Notes under the pieces: generated by a model
What the model saw: only the letters and a program-made list of their open reading frames with translations
Database searches by the model: none
What the model was told of the DNA's origin: nothing
Position numbers and translations under genes: made by a program
Assembly: GCA_021791345.1 (NCBI GenBank)
Contig: JAJYWT010000053.1
Coordinates: 1-36,855, forward strand
Direction: 5' to 3'
From: a bacterium
GTDB taxonomy: Bacteria; Chloroflexota; Dormibacteria; UBA8260; Bog-877
DNA: 36,855 nt
In this document: positions 23,889-32,482 of the stretch, piece by piece
Position numbering within the stretch: the first letter of the stretch is position 1
Layout: every line of letters begins with the position of its first letter

Positions 23889-24596
23889 ATGGGGGATTGG
23901 CACGAGCGGCTGGAGCTCGAGCGGTTGCCGGAGCTGCTCGCCAAGGCGCAGCGGGGCGAGGTCGAGCTCGGCGACATCAGCCTCGCGGTCCTCAGCCACC
24001 AGCTGCGGGAGCTGGTGGTCGGGGCCGAGGGCGAAATTGACCTACTCGGGGCGGCCGAGTCGCTGCAGCTTCTGACCCAGCTGCTCGAGCTGAAGATGGG
24101 CCGCCGGCTTGACGAGCTCAGCGACGAGAGCCTGAACCAGGGCGAGGCCATCTCCGAAGAGCCCGACCTGGGGGCTCGCCTTGAGGAGTATCGGATCTTC
24201 AAGGCCGCCGCGGGAGTCCTGCTGGCCGACTCGTCGGCCGGGCCACGAGCCTTCCTCAGGGTGCTGGGGGTGCCTGTCGACCCCCGCCCATCGCTCCACC
24301 TCAGCCCGGAGCAGCTGGCGGTCGCCTTCTCCGAGCTGCTGACGCGGCTGCCCGAGCCCGAGGAGGTCCAGCTGAGGCTGCCCGCCTACACCGTCGAGGA
24401 CAAGGTGGAGGAGCTGCGCACCCTCCTCAGGGAACGGGGAACGCTGGAGTTTGACGAGGTGTTCGCCGCGGCCCGGGACCGCTTGGAGGCGGTCGCCTTC
24501 TTCCTCGCCCTGCTGGAGCTGGTGTGGAGCGGCGAGGCCACCTGCGACCAGGGTGAGCCCGCCGGCCCGATCCGGGTGGAGCGATCCCTTGGTTGA
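23889..24596 (+). CDS. scpA: Segregation and condensation protein A
   Basis: Kleisin subunit that bridges the SMC dimer and binds ScpB. Although divergent, the 235 aa sequence has the ScpA pattern: ELLAKAQRGEVELGDISLAV near the start, AAESLQLLTQLLELKMGRRL, and a C-terminal winged-helix region (RERGTLEFDEVFAAARDRLE, AVAFFLALLELVW). ATG 23889 follows the recN stop by three bases. The downstream gene is scpB, overlapping by eight bases, which confirms the call. Confidence 0.92.
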   Translation: MGDWHERLELERLPELLAKAQRGEVELGDISLAVLSHQLRELVVGAEGEIDLLGAAESLQLLTQLLELKMGRRLDELSDESLNQGEAISEEPDLGARLEEYRIFKAAAGVLLADSSAGPRAFLRVLGVPVDPRPSLHLSPEQLAVAFSELLTRLPEPEEVQLRLPAYTVEDKVEELRTLLRERGTLEFDEVFAAARDRLEAVAFFLALLELVWSGEATCDQGEPAGPIRVERSLG

Positions 24597-25170
24597 CCCC
24601 ACCGCGGCCGCCGACGGGTGGGGTCAGCGGCTCGCCGAAGCCCTGCTGGCGGTGCTGTTCGTACGGGCGGAGCCGATCGCGGTCGCGGATCTGGCGGCCA
24701 CTCTGGAAGTCGAGCCCGCCCAGCTGCACGACCTGGCCGGGATCGCATCGCTGCTGCTGCAGGGGACCGGGCTGATGCTCCAGGACCACCGGGGCGAGCT
24801 CCAGCTCGTGAGCCACCCCTCGACCGCCTGGGCGGTGGAGCGGGCGGTGCGGCCGGAGGTGGCGAGTCGACTGTCGAGGCCCGCGCTGGAGACCCTGGCG
24901 ATCGTCGCCTACCGTCAGCCGATATCCCGATCCGCCATCGAGGCGATCCGGGGGGTGAACTGTGAGGCGGTGCTGGACCGGCTCCAGCGTCACGATCTGG
25001 TGGCGGAGATCGGGAGGTCGGAGGGGCCAGGGCGGGCCCGCCTGTTCGGCACCACCATGCACTTCCTGCAGGTGGTCGGGGTGGCCCGTATCGAGGATCT
25101 GCCCCCGCTGCCGTCGGGGGGTGACGAGGGCTGGCTGGTGCAGGCGGCGGAGGCCGGCGATGGCAGCTGA
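24589..25170 (+). CDS. scpB: Segregation and condensation protein B
   Basis: Winged-helix dimer that binds the kleisin ScpA in the SMC-ScpAB complex. The 193 aa product has AEALLAVLFVRAEPIAVADLA at the front and the diagnostic RPALETLAIVAYRQPISRS with IEAIRGVNCEAVLDRL, then GRARLFGTTMHFL. TTG 24589 is the first in-frame start, with GGTGGAG seven bases upstream, and overlaps the scpA stop. Its 3' end overlaps rluB by 11 bases. Confidence 0.95.
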   Translation: MVDPTAAADGWGQRLAEALLAVLFVRAEPIAVADLAATLEVEPAQLHDLAGIASLLLQGTGLMLQDHRGELQLVSHPSTAWAVERAVRPEVASRLSRPALETLAIVAYRQPISRSAIEAIRGVNCEAVLDRLQRHDLVAEIGRSEGPGRARLFGTTMHFLQVVGVARIEDLPPLPSGGDEGWLVQAAEAGDGS

Positions 25171-25885
25171 TCGGCTCGGTCGTTTCCTGGCGCGGTCCGG
25201 CCTGGCCTCACGCCGGGCCGCCGACCGGCTGCTGCAGGAGGGGAGGGTGCAGGTCAACGGCCGGACCGCGCCCCCCAACGGGATGATCGTCGACCCCGAG
25301 CACGACCGGATCGCAGTCGATGGGGTCGTGGTTTCGCGGGCCGCCCAGCCCCGCCGCCATCTGGCCCTGAACAAGCCGGCCGGGGTGGTCTCGACCGCCC
25401 ATGACCCCGGCGGCCGCCCGATCGTGCTCGACTACGTCCCCGAGCGTCAGGGGCTGTTCCCGGTCGGACGCCTCGACATCGACTCCCGCGGGTTGATCCT
25501 GCTGACCGATGACGGCGATTTGGCCATGCGCCTGACTCACCCTCGCTACGGCGTGCCCAAGACCTATCGACTCACCGTCCCCGGTCCGGTCTCCGGCCGC
25601 CAGCTCGAGCAGCTGCGCTCGGGCCCGGAGCTGGACGATGGTCCCACCCACCCACTGGCGGTCAGGGTGTCGCGACTCAGCTCGCGGCGGACGGTTTTGG
25701 AGGTGGTGATGGCGGAGGGCCGGCATCGGGAGGTGCGACGCATGTGCTCGGCGGTCGGGCTGCCCCTGACGGACCTGGTGCGCGTGGAGTTCGCCGGGAT
25801 CAGGCTGGGAACCCAGCCGGAGGGAACCGTTAGGGAGCTGAGCCCAGCCGAGGTCGGGCGGTTGCGCCAGCTGGTCGGGCTTTGA
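25160..25885 (+). CDS. rluB: 23S/16S rRNA pseudouridine synthase, RluB/RsuA family
   Basis: An N-terminal S4 RNA-binding domain (RLGRFLARSGLASRRAADRL) precedes the catalytic domain. VGRLDIDSRGLILLTDDG contains the catalytic aspartate, and KTYRL, EGRHREVRRM and LVRVEFAGI complete the family blocks. The 241 aa length fits RluB-type enzymes of the scpAB-rluB-cmk cluster, which modify the peptidyl-transferase region of 23S rRNA (U2605 in E. coli); RsuA specificity cannot be excluded. ATG 25160 overlaps scpB. Confidence 0.93.
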   Translation: MAADRLGRFLARSGLASRRAADRLLQEGRVQVNGRTAPPNGMIVDPEHDRIAVDGVVVSRAAQPRRHLALNKPAGVVSTAHDPGGRPIVLDYVPERQGLFPVGRLDIDSRGLILLTDDGDLAMRLTHPRYGVPKTYRLTVPGPVSGRQLEQLRSGPELDDGPTHPLAVRVSRLSSRRTVLEVVMAEGRHREVRRMCSAVGLPLTDLVRVEFAGIRLGTQPEGTVRELSPAEVGRLRQLVGL

Positions 25886-26571
25886 CGGCCGCGCACCCCA
25901 TCATCACCATCGACGGGCCCGCCGGGGTTGGCAAGTCCACTGTGGGAAGGCTCGTTGCTGAGAAGCTCGGGCTTGCCTTCCTCGACACCGGCGTCTTCTA
26001 CCGGGCGCTCACCGTGTCCGCTTCCCGCCGCGGGTTGGGGGTGGGACAGGAGGCCCAGCTGGCGGAGCTGGCCCGGAACTTCAGCGTGGAGGTCAACACC
26101 GCCCCGCGCCCCGTCGGCTGGCTCGCTCGGGTCGATGGCCGGGACTTGGATCTCGAGCTGTGGGACCCGGAGCTGGCTCCTCTGCTCGCGTTCGTCGCGA
26201 GTCTTCCCCAGGTCAGGCGGGCGCTCCTCGAACTCCAGCGCCGGAGCGGGCGCGGCGGGGCGGTGGCGGTGGGCCGCGACACCGGCACCGTGGTCTTTCC
26301 CAAGGCGGATCGAAAGTTCTATCTGGACGCTCCGCCCGACGTGCGCCTGGAGCGGCGCCGCCAGGAGCTCCGCCGCCGGGGACTGCCCACTCCGGATGAG
26401 CTCATGGTGGAGGAGGTGCTGGACCGGGACCGGATGGACCGCTCGCGCGCGGTCGGCCCCCTCAGCGTCCCCGAGTCGGCCACGGTGATCGACACCAGCG
26501 CGCTCTCCGTGGAGGAGGTCACAGAGGTCGTCCTGGCAGGCTGCGCCGGACTCGGTGACGTCTTCGGGTGA
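25882..26571 (+). CDS. cmk: Cytidylate kinase
   Basis: Phosphorylates CMP and dCMP. The P-loop reads TIDGPAGVGKSTVGRLVAE, followed by FLDTGVFYRAL, GRDTGTVVFPKADRKFYLDA and the lid region RLERRRQELRRRG. The product is 229 aa. TTG 25882 overlaps the rluB stop by four bases (TTGA). The conserved GRDIGT is GRDTGT here, a conservative change. Confidence 0.94.
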   Translation: MTAAHPIITIDGPAGVGKSTVGRLVAEKLGLAFLDTGVFYRALTVSASRRGLGVGQEAQLAELARNFSVEVNTAPRPVGWLARVDGRDLDLELWDPELAPLLAFVASLPQVRRALLELQRRSGRGGAVAVGRDTGTVVFPKADRKFYLDAPPDVRLERRRQELRRRGLPTPDELMVEEVLDRDRMDRSRAVGPLSVPESATVIDTSALSVEEVTEVVLAGCAGLGDVFG

Positions 26572-26608
26572 CGAACCAGGCGGCGGGGTCCGTAAGGTGG
26601 TCCCACTC

Positions 26609-29332
26609 GTGAGTGTTGAAACAGCTTCGCCCACCTACGTATCGTTCGATCTGGAGACGACCGGGCTATCACCGAAGTCGGACGCGATCATCGAGATCGG
26701 CGCTGTGAAGTTCGATCAGGCGGGGGTCCTCGACACCTTCTCCACCCTGGTCGATCCCGGCAGACCCGTGCCCCTGGTGGTCCAGCGTCTGTGCGGACTC
26801 CATGATCAGGATCTGGTCGGCCAGCCGGTGCCCGCCGAGGCGGTGGCCGAGCTTGCGATCTTCTGCGAGGGGAGCCTGCTGGTGGGCCATGGGGTCGGGT
26901 TCGACCTCGCCTTCTGCGCCGAGTTGCTGCCGGAGGCGTTCGCCCGCCGAGCGGCGGTCGACACCTCGGAGCTGGCCCGGACCTTTCTCCCGTCGGCGCA
27001 GAACCACAGCCTCGAGGAGCTCAGCCGCAACCTGGAACTGCTCCATGACCGTCCCCATCGCGCGCTCTCCGACGCCGAGGCGACCCGGCTTCTGCTGTGG
27101 AGGTTGGTTGAGTTGGCCAGGGAGCTGCCCGCGCCCCTGCGCTCTCAGGTCATCGACCTGTGCCGCGACGGCCCCTGGCCCGGTGGCCGGTTCATGGCCG
27201 AGCAGCTGGCCGCTCACGCCGCGACCCCGGAGCGGAGCATCCCACCGGTGCCGCTTCCGGTCCTGATCGAGGACCATCCGGCCCCCAAGGGGGAGCTCGA
27301 CCAGCAGTTCGTGCTTGACGCCTTCGGTCCGGGGGGGCTGCTGGCCGCCGCCAACTCTGAGTTCGAACTTAGGGAGGAACAGCAGCAGATGGCGCTCGCC
27401 GTGACCCAGGCGTTCCAGCGCGACCAGGAGCTGCTGGTGGAGGCCGGGACCGGGGTGGGCAAGTCCTTGGCCTACCTGCTGCCGGCCCGGGAGTGGGCGG
27501 CGAGGCGCGGGGAGCGCGTGGTGGTATCGACCCACACGATCACCCTGCAGGAGCAGCTGCTCGGCCAGGACCTGCCCCGGCTGGAATCCGCTCGACCGCT
27601 GCCGGTGCGAGCCGCGGTCTTGAAGGGCAGGGGGAACTATCTCAGCCTGCGACGGCTGGAGCGCTGGCTGAGGGCGGGAGCCGCCGAGGGGAAGACCCGG
27701 GACGCTGACGAGCTGCGCTTCAAGGTGCGCGCCTTGATCTGGTCCCGCGAGACCAAGACCGGGGACCGCTCGGAACTGCGCCTGGCGGGGCGGGATCCGG
27801 AGTTCTGGGAGCGGGTGGGGTCCAACGTCGATGACTGTCTGGGGCCCGCCTGCCACAACTGGCGCGACCGGCGATGCTTCATGGCCCGGGCCCGGCTGGC
27901 GGCGCGTGAGGCCGACCTGGTCATCGTCAACCATGCCCTCCTGCTGACCGACGCCGACAGCGGCGGCTCGGTCCTTCCGGAGTTTCACCGCCTGATCGTC
28001 GACGAGGCTCATCACCTCGAGGAGGCGGCGACGCAGGCCAGGGGCAAGCGCATGGCCGCAGGCTCGGTCCTGGCGGTCATCGATCGTCTGCCGGAGATGG
28101 GGGAGGCGGAGCTCGGCCAGACACTCCGCGCGGCGCGCCAGACGGTGATCAACGCCTTCGGGGACCTCCGGCTGCTGGCCGGTGCCGAACCCGGGCGGGG
28201 CTACCAGCAGGCGGTTGTGAATCCCCGGCTCACCACCTCGGCACATTGGCCGCGGGCGGCCAAGTCGCTGCAGCGGATGCAGCGGGCGCTGGACGCCGCT
28301 GCCAACGGGCTCCGCCGTGCCGGCGAGGAGGGGTCGATCACTCCCTCGCTCTTTCCCCAGCCCGACAACGCCGCCAGGGAGTGCCTGATGGCAGGCGACG
28401 CACTCGCCGGGATGGCACGCCTGGCCCAGGTCGCCCTCTCGGCCGCGGCGGAGGTCGAGCCCGCGGCCCAGGTGGTCTGGGTGGAGGTCGAGCGGGGGGA
28501 CCGGGCGGTGCTGCGCACCGCCCCGATCGAGGTTGCGACCGCGCTGCGCTCGGAGCTCTTCGACAACTGCCAGACGGTCGTGCTGACCTCCGCGACCCTG
28601 GCCGTCGCCGGTTCGTTCCGCTACATCCGTGAGCGCCTGGGGGTCGAGGGAGCGGAGGAGCTGGTGCTGGACTCCCCGTTCGACTATCTGCACCAGTCAC
28701 TGTGCTGCATCCCCCGGGGCGTTCCTGGGCACGGTGACCCCGCCCATCCGATCGTGGTGGCGCGGATGGTGGCCGAGATCGCAGAGCAGCTCGGCGGCCG
28801 GACCCTGGTGCTCTTCACCGGCTATCAGGCGCTCCGGGAGGTGCACCAGCAGCTCCGCGGAAGGCTGCAGAGCAGAGGCATAGTGGTGCTCGGCCAGGGT
28901 CTGGACGGAACCCGCAACCAGCTGTTGCGCAACTTCCGCCAGCACGGTAGGACCGTGCTGCTGGGCACCAACAGCTTCTGGGAGGGGATCGATCTGCCGG
29001 GCGACATCCTGCAGTGCGTGGTGATCGACAAACTGCCCTTCCCGGTCCCCAGCGACCCCATCTTCCAGGCCCGGGCACGCGGCCGGGCCGACTCCTTCTC
29101 CCAGCTCGCTCTGCCCGAGGCGGTGCTGCGGCTCAAGCAGGGATTCGGCCGGCTGGTGCGGGGCCACGGTGACCGTGGCGCGGTGGTCATCTGCGACCCC
29201 AGGATTCTGGAGAAGAGCTACGGAGAGAGCTTCGTGGCCGCCCTGCCCCACGCCCGATTCAACTACGATCCAGCCGATGAGGTGGCCGCCGTGGTGAGCG
29301 CGTTTTTGGGCCAGGGGGACCGCGGTGAGTGA
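26609..29332 (+). CDS. dinG: DinG-type helicase fused to a DEDDh exonuclease domain
   Basis: The 907 aa protein joins an N-terminal DnaQ-like 3'-5' exonuclease (FDLETTGLSPKSDAIIEIGA, VGHGVGFDLAF, HRALSDAEATRLL; about residues 10-175) to an XPD/DinG superfamily 2 helicase. The helicase has Walker A AGTGVGKSLAYLLPA (about 280), DEAHHLEEA, LTSATL, LLGTNSFWEGIDLPGD and QGFGRLVRGHGDRG. Cys410, Cys415 and Cys423 match three ligands of the XPD-type Fe-S cluster, but the first ligand position is Ser346 (GRGNYLSLRRL). GTG 26609 is preferred, with AAGGTGG eight bases upstream; GTG 26555 would overlap cmk. It acts on forked or R-loop DNA in relatives. Confidence 0.93.
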   Translation: MSVETASPTYVSFDLETTGLSPKSDAIIEIGAVKFDQAGVLDTFSTLVDPGRPVPLVVQRLCGLHDQDLVGQPVPAEAVAELAIFCEGSLLVGHGVGFDLAFCAELLPEAFARRAAVDTSELARTFLPSAQNHSLEELSRNLELLHDRPHRALSDAEATRLLLWRLVELARELPAPLRSQVIDLCRDGPWPGGRFMAEQLAAHAATPERSIPPVPLPVLIEDHPAPKGELDQQFVLDAFGPGGLLAAANSEFELREEQQQMALAVTQAFQRDQELLVEAGTGVGKSLAYLLPAREWAARRGERVVVSTHTITLQEQLLGQDLPRLESARPLPVRAAVLKGRGNYLSLRRLERWLRAGAAEGKTRDADELRFKVRALIWSRETKTGDRSELRLAGRDPEFWERVGSNVDDCLGPACHNWRDRRCFMARARLAAREADLVIVNHALLLTDADSGGSVLPEFHRLIVDEAHHLEEAATQARGKRMAAGSVLAVIDRLPEMGEAELGQTLRAARQTVINAFGDLRLLAGAEPGRGYQQAVVNPRLTTSAHWPRAAKSLQRMQRALDAAANGLRRAGEEGSITPSLFPQPDNAARECLMAGDALAGMARLAQVALSAAAEVEPAAQVVWVEVERGDRAVLRTAPIEVATALRSELFDNCQTVVLTSATLAVAGSFRYIRERLGVEGAEELVLDSPFDYLHQSLCCIPRGVPGHGDPAHPIVVARMVAEIAEQLGGRTLVLFTGYQALREVHQQLRGRLQSRGIVVLGQGLDGTRNQLLRNFRQHGRTVLLGTNSFWEGIDLPGDILQCVVIDKLPFPVPSDPIFQARARGRADSFSQLALPEAVLRLKQGFGRLVRGHGDRGAVVICDPRILEKSYGESFVAALPHARFNYDPADEVAAVVSAFLGQGDRGE

Positions 29333-30194
29333 GGGGGCGCGCCCCCTGCGGCTCTCCCTGGTGCAGCAGGCGCCCAGACTGGGCGATCTGCGGTCCAACC
29401 TCGAGGCCACCGCCGCCCGCCTGGATGAGGAGGCCGGCGCGGGCCAGGACCTGGTGGTCTTCCCCGAGCTCAGCCTTTGCGGCTATTTCTTGAAGGACCT
29501 GGTGCCGGAGACCGCGATCCGGCTCGATGGCCCCGAGCTGCGCGAGCTGGCACTGGCTGCCGGCAGGGCGCGAGCGGTGGTCGGAGCGGTCATCGAGTCT
29601 CGCGACCACCGCTTCTTCAACGCCGCGGTGGTGGTGGGGGCCGAGGGGGTCCTGCATGTGCATCGCAAGGTCTACCTGCCGACCTATGGGATGTTCGACG
29701 AGCAAAGGTATCTGGCGGCCGGGTCCACCATCCAGTCTGTGGATCTGGAATTTGCCGGCTGCGGGACCTGGCGGATCGGGGCTTTGGTCTGCGAGGACCT
29801 CTGGCACCCCAGCGCCCCCTACATCCTCAGTCGGCAGAGTGCCGACCTCATAGTCTGCCCGTCGGCAAGCCCGGGCCGGGGGGTCTCTGGTGTGGAGCTG
29901 GGGACCGCCAGCCTGTGGCGATCGATGTTGCAGAGCTACTCGGCGCTGTTCACCACCTTCGTCGCCTACTGCAACCGGGTCGGGTTCGAGGACGGCCACT
30001 ACTTCTGGGGAGGCAGCTCAGTTCACGGCCCCGAGGGGCAGGAGCTGGGGCCAGCCGCATCCGACGAGCTGGGGGTGAACCGGGTTGCCCTGGACCGGCG
30101 CCTGCTACGGAGGGCCCGCATCGCCTATCCGCTCCTGCGGGACGAGCGGACCGACATTCTGAGGTCTGCCCTCAGGGAGCTGGACCCAAGGTGA
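29325..30194 (+). CDS. Nitrilase-family amidohydrolase, probable glutaminase subunit of NAD synthetase
   Basis: Carbon-nitrogen hydrolase of 289 aa with an intact Glu-Lys-Cys triad: Glu48 (VVFPELSLCGYF), Lys115 (HRKVYLPTYGMFDE) and Cys156 (ALVCEDLWHP). The CEDLWHP and FDEQRY features match the glutaminase domain of glutamine-dependent NAD synthetases, which in most bacteria is fused to the synthetase. Here the synthetase follows as a separate gene with a four-base overlap, so the two probably form a two-subunit enzyme that channels ammonia from glutamine. GTG 29325 overlaps dinG by eight bases. A stand-alone amidase role is possible. Confidence 0.85.
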   Translation: MSEGARPLRLSLVQQAPRLGDLRSNLEATAARLDEEAGAGQDLVVFPELSLCGYFLKDLVPETAIRLDGPELRELALAAGRARAVVGAVIESRDHRFFNAAVVVGAEGVLHVHRKVYLPTYGMFDEQRYLAAGSTIQSVDLEFAGCGTWRIGALVCEDLWHPSAPYILSRQSADLIVCPSASPGRGVSGVELGTASLWRSMLQSYSALFTTFVAYCNRVGFEDGHYFWGGSSVHGPEGQELGPAASDELGVNRVALDRRLLRRARIAYPLLRDERTDILRSALRELDPR

Positions 30195-31012
30195 GCGAGC
30201 TCGACATCAACCCGGAGCTGGTGCGCCGGATTCTCAAGGCGTTCATCCGCGACGAAGTGCTCAAGGTTGGGGCCCTGGGTGTGGTGGTCGGTGTCTCCGG
30301 GGGGATCGACTCCGCGCTCGCGTACTGGCTCGCCGTGGAGGCGCTCGGCAACCAGGCGGTGCTGGGGGTGGCGATGCCCTACCGGCACAGCTCCAGCGAC
30401 AGTCTGGAGGATGCCCGATCGGTGGCGCAGGCCTTGTCGGCGCAGCTGCTGGTGGTGGACATCAGCGCCCAGGTGGACGCCTACTTCACCCAGTACCCGA
30501 CCGAGAGTCACACCCGGCGCGGCAACAAGATGGCCCGGGAGCGGATGGCGGTGCTCTACGACATCTCCCACGACCGCTCGATGCTGGTGCTGGGCACCTC
30601 CAACAAGTCGGAGTTGATGCTGGGTTATGGGACCCTCTATGGAGACATGGCCCATGCCCTGAACCCCCTTGGGGACCTCTACAAGACCCAGGTCTACCAG
30701 CTGGCGGAACACCTTGGGCTGCCGGCCAACCTGCTCAGCAAGCGGCCGTCCGCAGACCTCTTCGCGGGCCAGCTGGACGAGGATGACCTGGGGTTCTCCT
30801 ACACCCAGGCCGACCTCATCCTTCACCGTCTGGTCGAACAGCGCGAGCCGGCGTCAGGGCTCTACGAGCTGGACATCCCCCGTTCCGTGGTCCAGTCCGT
30901 CCTGGAGCGCGTCAGGCGGAATCAGTTCAAGCGCCGCCAGCCGCTGATCGCCAAGCTGTCGGCGAGGACCATCGAGATGGACTTCCGCTATCCCCGCGAT
31001 TGGGGTTACTGA
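30191..31012 (+). CDS. nadE: NAD synthetase
   Basis: Amidates nicotinate adenine dinucleotide to NAD with ATP. The 273 aa product is a single N-type ATP pyrophosphatase domain: VVVGVSGGIDSALAYWLA (PP-loop), ARERMAVLYDISHD, VLGTSNKSELMLGYGTLYGD, NPLGDLYKTQVYQLAEHLG and KRPSADLFAGQLDEDDLGF. By itself this matches the ammonia-dependent form in length, but the adjacent nitrilase gene can supply ammonia. GTG 30191 overlaps that gene (GTGA). Confidence 0.95.
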   Translation: MSELDINPELVRRILKAFIRDEVLKVGALGVVVGVSGGIDSALAYWLAVEALGNQAVLGVAMPYRHSSSDSLEDARSVAQALSAQLLVVDISAQVDAYFTQYPTESHTRRGNKMARERMAVLYDISHDRSMLVLGTSNKSELMLGYGTLYGDMAHALNPLGDLYKTQVYQLAEHLGLPANLLSKRPSADLFAGQLDEDDLGFSYTQADLILHRLVEQREPASGLYELDIPRSVVQSVLERVRRNQFKRRQPLIAKLSARTIEMDFRYPRDWGY

Positions 31013-31017
31013 CCCGG

Positions 31018-31701
31018 GTGGGGACCCTCCACGTCGTGGCGACCCCGATCGGTAACCGCGACGATCTCTCGCCGCGCGCCGCTGAGATCCTGCGGTCCGC
31101 CCGGGTGGTGGTGGCTGAGGACACCCGGCACAGTGGCCGCCTGCTGGCGGCTATCGGCGCCCATCCCCGCTACCTGGCGTTACCGGGGGAGCAGGAGCGG
31201 CGCCGCACCGAGTCTGTCCTCGACGCCCTTCAGGAGGGCGACGTCGCCCTGATCTCCGACGCCGGCATGCCTGCCATCTCCGACCCGGGTCGGGAGGTGG
31301 TGGATGCCGCCAGAGGGGCCGGATTCACGGTGCTCGCCGTGCCCGGACCGTCGGCGGTGGTGGCCGCGGTCGCCGCCAGCGGGCTCCGGGCCGACCGCTT
31401 CACCTTCCTGGGCTTCCCGCCTCGCCAAAGGACCCGGCTGCGGCGGCTGTTCGAGGCCGCTGCGGCGTTTGCGGTGGTCTTCTACGAGTCTCCGCACCGC
31501 CTGGCCACCACCCTGGAGTGGTTGGACGAACCCCTCGGGGATCGGCGGTTGGCGGTGGCCCGCGAGATCTCCAAGCTCCACGAGACCTGGTACTTGGGGA
31601 CTGCAGGCCAGCTGGCGGCGCAGTTCCGGGCCGATCCGCCCAGGGGGGAATGCACGGTGGTGGTCGAGGGACCCCGAAGCGCTGGGACGGCCGGTGGCTG
31701 A
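31018..31701 (+). CDS. rsmI: 16S rRNA (cytidine1402-2'-O)-methyltransferase RsmI
   Basis: SAM-dependent tetrapyrrole-methylase-fold enzyme that methylates C1402 in the decoding centre together with RsmH. GTLHVVATPIGNRDDLSPRA, VVVAEDTRHSGRLL, LISDAGMPAISDPG, VPGPSAVVAAVAASGL and FYESPHRL are the standard blocks. GTG 31018 gives the canonical start (227 aa); TTG 31000, overlapping nadE, is less likely. The usual C-terminal extension of longer RsmI proteins is absent. It overlaps tatD by eight bases. Confidence 0.95.
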   Translation: MGTLHVVATPIGNRDDLSPRAAEILRSARVVVAEDTRHSGRLLAAIGAHPRYLALPGEQERRRTESVLDALQEGDVALISDAGMPAISDPGREVVDAARGAGFTVLAVPGPSAVVAAVAASGLRADRFTFLGFPPRQRTRLRRLFEAAAAFAVVFYESPHRLATTLEWLDEPLGDRRLAVAREISKLHETWYLGTAGQLAAQFRADPPRGECTVVVEGPRSAGTAGG

Positions 31702-32482
31702 AGTCGACCTCATCGACGCCCACTGCCACCTGGACGAGATGGCCCGCCACGGGGTTGCGGTCACCGCCGCGCTGGAGCGGGCGCACCAGGCCGGCGTGCA
31801 CCAGGTGGTCACCAGTGGCGACGGCCTCGACGACAGCCGGGAGGCGTGCCGGCTGGCCGAGCGGCATGCCGAGGTCCACTTCACCGTCGGCTGGCACCCC
31901 AACAATGGACGGCCGCCAACGGACCGTGAGGTGGAGGAGCTTCGCCAGCTGCTGGCCCACCCGCGGGCGGTCGCCGTGGGGGAGGTGGGGCTGGACTACC
32001 TTGATCGCCCTGCTCGGCCAGCTCCGTCCCCCGCGGTGCAGCAGGAGGTGCTGGCCCAGATGCTGGTGCTGGCCGAGGAGGTGGGCAAGCCGGTGGTGAT
32101 TCACATGCGCCAGGCCGGAACCGACCTCGTGTCGCTGCTGGACCGCAGCCCGCGGGTACCGGTCCTGCTGCACTGCTTCAGTGGGGACGACGCATTCGCG
32201 GCCCAAGCGGCCGCGCGGGGGCTGCTGTGCTCCTTCGCCGGCAACGTCACCTTCCGCTCTGCGGGGCCCCTGCGCGCTGCCCTTCGGGTTGTGCCGTCCG
32301 CGCTCCTGGCGATCGAGACGGACAGTCCCTTTCTCGCTCCCGAGCCCCACCGGGGCTCGGTCTGCGAGCCGGCCCTGGTCCGCGCCACCGCCACCCGGGT
32401 GGCGATCGAGCGCGGGGAGTGCCTCGACACCCTGGCCCGGGTCACCACTGCCAACGTGCGCCAGTTCTTCAACCTGCCTTGA
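31694..32482 (+). CDS. tatD: TatD-family metal-dependent DNase
   Basis: TIM-barrel hydrolase of 262 aa. The metal-binding residues appear in order: IDAHCHLDEM, GEVGLDYL, VIHMRQAG, LLHCFSGD and IETDSPFLAPEPHRG. VGWHPN is also typical. TatD proteins have 3'-5' exonuclease activity and contribute to DNA repair and clearance. The rsmI-tatD-ksgA order is common in bacteria. GTG 31694 overlaps rsmI; the stop overlaps ksgA by four bases. Confidence 0.94.
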   Translation: MAEVDLIDAHCHLDEMARHGVAVTAALERAHQAGVHQVVTSGDGLDDSREACRLAERHAEVHFTVGWHPNNGRPPTDREVEELRQLLAHPRAVAVGEVGLDYLDRPARPAPSPAVQQEVLAQMLVLAEEVGKPVVIHMRQAGTDLVSLLDRSPRVPVLLHCFSGDDAFAAQAAARGLLCSFAGNVTFRSAGPLRAALRVVPSALLAIETDSPFLAPEPHRGSVCEPALVRATATRVAIERGECLDTLARVTTANVRQFFNLP

